A stretch of DNA of 64,000 nt, taken from positions 184,001-248,000 of the forward strand of contig NMRA01000343.1 in assembly GCA_002633005.1 (NCBI GenBank). Reading direction: 5' to 3'. Position numbers and translations under genes: made by a program. Source of the stretch: Phoronis australis. Its lineage: Eukaryota > Phoronida > Phoronidae. A model generated the notes under the pieces. The model searched no databases and was not told the DNA's origin. It worked only from the letters and a program-made list of their open reading frames with translations. Below, in pieces: positions 60,226-64,000 of this stretch (positions within the stretch are counted from its first letter, which is position 1; each line of letters starts with the position of its first letter).

Positions 60226-63200
60226 CTGTAATCAAATACAAACAACTGAGGCGGAGTTGTAATTATCAAGCAGCACAACAACCTTGAACAATTAATATCT
60301 TAATAATAAAGTTTACCACTCAACTGGGAACCATCTCATCCAAAACATGAGCAGTAAACAAACCCCGCCCTTAAGTTATTCTTCATTTTTCATCACCTGT
60401 GCTTCAATCACAAGCTCTTTGAATTAACTTGTAAATTGACTTACTTTGTAATATTCAAGAACCACTGTCCAATCATGCTGAAGCGGTCACACTTTACAAC
60501 CCAGCCATTAAAGTTACATTTTATTAATAGTCACACCTAGTGTGTAAATGTGCCACACTGGACCCAAGACTAATATCAAATTAGATGGTAAAGCCAGGCA
60601 AACAGAAACTTAGTTTACAAAACAGGCTGGCAGTGCAAAATGTTATGAAGGACCCTCGAATAATGGCCAAATTGGCAAACTTTAGACATCACCTCATATA
60701 TTTACATCAAGCAAAATTTGGCCATGACAACGTAGTTGTGCTTGAAATGCACCTTTTTTTACTAAATTTACTAAAACATGGTCACATGATCCACTTAATA
60801 GCAGATTGGTACAAAGTCACGAATTAAATACTACAGACTTTCTACTTTCAGAAAATATGTACTTTTACTACGTTAAAATCCATAGTTTTGTCGACGTTTG
60901 GATAAATATATACAGGCAAGTCGATACTATAACCTTCAATGAAGTAAAAATCCTCATGTCGTTTTCTCAATAGAGCTGGAACAGAAAGTGATTCATCAGA
61001 TAAGGCCTATAAGATACTAGGGACCCACACCACTACCTTAAAGTATGTATTTATTCAGGTGGACCAGCGGGTTCTGTTGCGCAACCTGATGAATTTAAAG
61101 TCTCATGAGGTTCCCTTATCTGTAATACCCCATGCCACATTGTGGTTTACTGCATTTTCCACGAGTTGAAAACAATGTCAGTTTGCCTTTATATGTGTTC
61201 AGTATAACAAAAACTATGATACTAGATTAATTTACATGTCAGAAGTGACTCTTGATTTCTGCTGTGGATAAACTATGAGTTTGGTCACAGGCACCTTATC
61301 AGTTTGTTATCTTTAGGCTCTATGATTTGGAACTAATCTGATTCGTTATGACATTGTCTATAGATATCCCTACTTATAAAACATACAGATTAATGTTATA
61401 TACACCATGGAACTTGATCGGTGTCACAGGCCAGTCAAAGGGGAAAACAGCCATGCTTATCAGCCACACGCTGAGCCAGCTGTTAAACGCCGCTCAACTT
61501 CAGCACTGCTGGTACAAATGCAAGGTTTTGTACTTTGAAAGCATTTTAAAGACCACTTTTCATCAAGTTAAATTCTGGTCGACATGAAGGTGCCAAAATA
61601 TGACCTCCAATATTATCCCAGTGATGAGCCCTACCAATAACTTGGATGGACACAATAGCAATGTATGGATGGTTCCCTCTTCAATCCACCTGTTTAATGT
61701 AACATAAACTTGAGCTGTTATGGTATGTTCTATACCAGATCAAACTTAAGCATCTTTATTGATGGACACTACACTGAAAACCACAGCGTTGACTGACGAT
61801 AGTGTGAAAGGCCCTTTAGATTAATTACAAAGAATGATGGTTTTAAACAGTCAATCTTGACAAGTCCCAAAGAGCAACTGAAAAATGAAAAATTTTCAAA
61901 AAGAACTTTGGGGGCCCGAGTTCCTTTTGCAACTCACCACAATTTCACTGATCTTTAGAAGTGTCAATTTTGCTATTTATTGGCAAATGGTCTCATCAAA
62001 GTACCATAACGGGAACTGAGAAAACCGCTGACATAAGAATAAAAATTGGAAAATATAAGAGTTAGTAATAAAGGAACAGTAAAAACAGCATGCAGATCTA
62101 TGAGGACAATTGAAAAATGTGAAATGGTATCAGATTACAAGTAAAAGATAATGCATCAAAACACAATACAAACTGGAATGTGATTCAGCCAAAATTGTTG
62201 CAGATCTTCCTTGCGGGCATTTACCATCATGTATTTCCTTGTATTTCTTGTTTATTAAACAAGCTCCAGTACAAAACTATATGCTTTGTGACTCTGCAAT
62301 GAGGATCCTTGCAATCAACACAATGCATTCCATGAAACAATCTTGTAAGAAAACCATGATACCATAAAAGACTTACTAGCATGATACCAACAGTTTAGTG
62401 TCTCACTAATAAACATAGGCTGAATAGGCTGTAAACTTGATTCAAATTGAGTCAAAACTTGTAACTGCTAAAAATTCTTCAATTTGGGACAAAACTAATT
62501 GCTAAAATTACCCTATTTCCTATTTTTCAGAGGCTTACCACATAGTTGCAAACGCTGAAAATTTTACTAAATGTTGCTTGGTAATCAGCTACGCCATACA
62601 AAACATGCTAAAAGCAAAGCAAATTTTCCTGAAAAGTTACTTTCTTTTTGCTGAGAAATTTGACAAAATGAAATATCAACTGTCTGCCATATTGTGTCCC
62701 AAACTGAAGAATTTTTACCTGATACATCCAAATAGTACAGCACCGACTCACATGTTCTTAACAGTGTTTGAGCAGCGAAAAGTCTGTGACTATATTTATA
62801 ACAACCAACACCCTGTTTGAATCTAAAGAGCTTTGTTTCTTAAAAGAGTTTGTGTGCTTTTTGAGAGCCTAGGCCACGTTTTGCGAGTCCAAGCAAGACT
62901 TAGTGAGTCAGTTTACTGATAGTTTACAACCCTGATGTTCATAGATACAGCAGCCCAGTGTACTTAGTCAGCTTGATAGTGAAGAATTTAATGAACTGTG
63001 TTTTGGAAGGAGTGAAAATGCCTTTGTGGTCAATGGCCCATGTAAAAAGGCAAAAAGTTCACAGAAAAACACATCAGTTTCGTTCCAAATATGAGTCAGA
63101 GAAAAAAGCCATCTTTTGATGTAATACTGTGTATAATTTCTTTGATGTGCTCTTTCTAACCTGTGTTGCATAACAGATCAAGGAAAATTTGAAAAACCTC

Positions 63201-64000
63201 AGTCTGATCTCTCTATTCCATTCAACCATTTTTCAACTCCTGTTTCATCATGGTCCATGTATTGTGTTTATATTCCAGGCTACAGTGAACTCGGAGCACC
63301 TAGGACCACTTCAAACCTCGAGCACAGTTCTAGTGATCTGACTTTTACTGTGGAACATGGACCTAGCAGCAGTCCCAGGATCATGGTTTCATTTTTACGC
63401 AGTTGTTGGCACTGTCAGAAATTGGTCAGCTGTGTTGAGCCACTTGCCCCACCCCTTCATGATTGTCTGACCGCCACGTTCATATTACTGGTCTTGTAAA
63501 ATAACCAAATCGTTAACCACGACTCCCTTCAATAAAAAATATTTACTAATGACCTCACATTGAACTTCAATTCGCTACGTAATCAAAACCAAAATTAGTG
63601 CAAGTGATTCTAGATTCTGGGTTCCAAGCCAATGTGATCTAGAATACGCACTATTGCAGATTTTATTTTGCAATGACACAGATAAAGGGTTTGAAAGAAC
63701 TGGAACACTTGGAGCATGGAATCATGCTAGAGACTCCAGAGGCTGGATGTTTGAAGAAAATGAAAGTACAAGAATTGCAATAAAAACATGATTTCAAGCG
63801 GCTAAAGCCACCTGAATGAAATACTAGTAAAAACTTTTTGCAAATAACACGCGAATAGCAAAAGGACCTCATTACGACAAAACAATTAGAAATATTGTTT
63901 TTTAAATACCAAGTTACAGTCAAATCTCAACAATCCATAGGACAATATGGCGGACCTGACAATTTTTGTCTATTCTTTCCATCAATATGCCATGGCTACC
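60226..64000. other. right end of window, no gene recognised
   Basis: It is expected to be the first intron or upstream region of STARD10. I searched the minus strand for the START N-terminus (Asp-Phe, Cys-Glu, Gly-Trp pattern) and did not find it. Plus-strand open frames at 61,348-61,587, 62,578-62,820 and 63,257-63,499 match nothing I know and have AT-rich, non-coding-like codon use. An ATGGCGGACCTG at 63947 is followed by 18 open codons to the window edge; it may or may not be a start. Confidence 0.45.
60610..60970 (+). repeat. dispersed repeat family, copy E
   Basis: It contains GTTATGAAGGACCCTCGAAT and CCAAATTGGCAAACTTTAG at the left and TTTCTACTTTCAGAAAATAT then CCATAGTTTTGTCGACG at the right, in the same order as copy C. 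It is upstream of the STARD10 exons found, probably in its first intron. Confidence 0.5.

Noticed and set aside
61348-61587. 79-codon frame with a GQSKGKTA stretch resembling a P-loop
   Set aside because: The glycine spacing does not match a Walker A motif and nothing around it looks like a nucleotide-binding domain.
62578-62820. 80-codon open frame on the plus strand
   Set aside because: AT-rich codon use, no recognised motif, no splice partners. Probably chance.
63257-63499. 80-codon Ser-rich open frame after an acceptor-like site
   Set aside because: There is no donor of matching phase, no similarity I recognise, and no transcript evidence available.

Overview
This is an animal (metazoan) genomic window with an AT-rich background, canonical GT-AG introns, foldback and tRNA-derived repeats, and five recognisable spliced genes. 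The proteins closely resemble their vertebrate counterparts. Gene content (DELE1, STARD10, pirin, NFRKB, RFC3) with introns of roughly 0.2-4 kb suggests a marine invertebrate deuterostome. A hemichordate is my best guess, with an echinoderm or amphioxus not excluded. There is no operon, phage, CRISPR array, rRNA or functional tRNA.

Layout: (1) 956-21,364, minus: NFRKB, the INO80-complex subunit INO80G; 23 coding exons could be joined with consistent phases into a 1,124-residue protein. (2) 21,365-21,750: a 386-bp divergent promoter shared with RFC3, carrying a palindromic E2F-type site. (3) 21,751-28,469, plus: RFC3, complete in 7 exons (355 residues); intron 1 is largely repeat. (4) 28,470-30,356: convergent 3' ends plus a 52-bp tandem repeat. 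(5) 30,357-37,693, minus: DELE1, the mitochondrial-stress relay protein, 9 exons (533 residues). (6) 37,694-39,826: head-to-head spacer with a CRE-type palindrome and candidate 5' exons of the next gene. (7) 39,827-45,636, plus: pirin, 6 coding exons (294 residues). (8) 45,637-50,871: no gene, repeats. (9) 50,872-60,225, minus: STARD10, 5 exons covering most of the START domain and the C-terminus; the N-terminal exon was not found and probably lies beyond the window. (10) 60,226-64,000: no recognisable gene.

The genes are conserved housekeeping or stress genes: chromatin remodelling (NFRKB), the replication clamp loader (RFC3), mitochondrial stress signalling (DELE1), an iron-binding nuclear cupin (pirin) and lipid transfer (STARD10). 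They do not form one pathway. The clearest functional coupling is the shared NFRKB/RFC3 promoter. The non-coding part is dominated by short non-autonomous elements: several foldback/MITE-like elements, two families present twice, one dispersed family found five times, and tRNA-like SINE heads. I found no convincing undescribed biological system. The most interesting loose ends are an unassigned coding-like exon and an in-frame N-terminal extension upstream of pirin.
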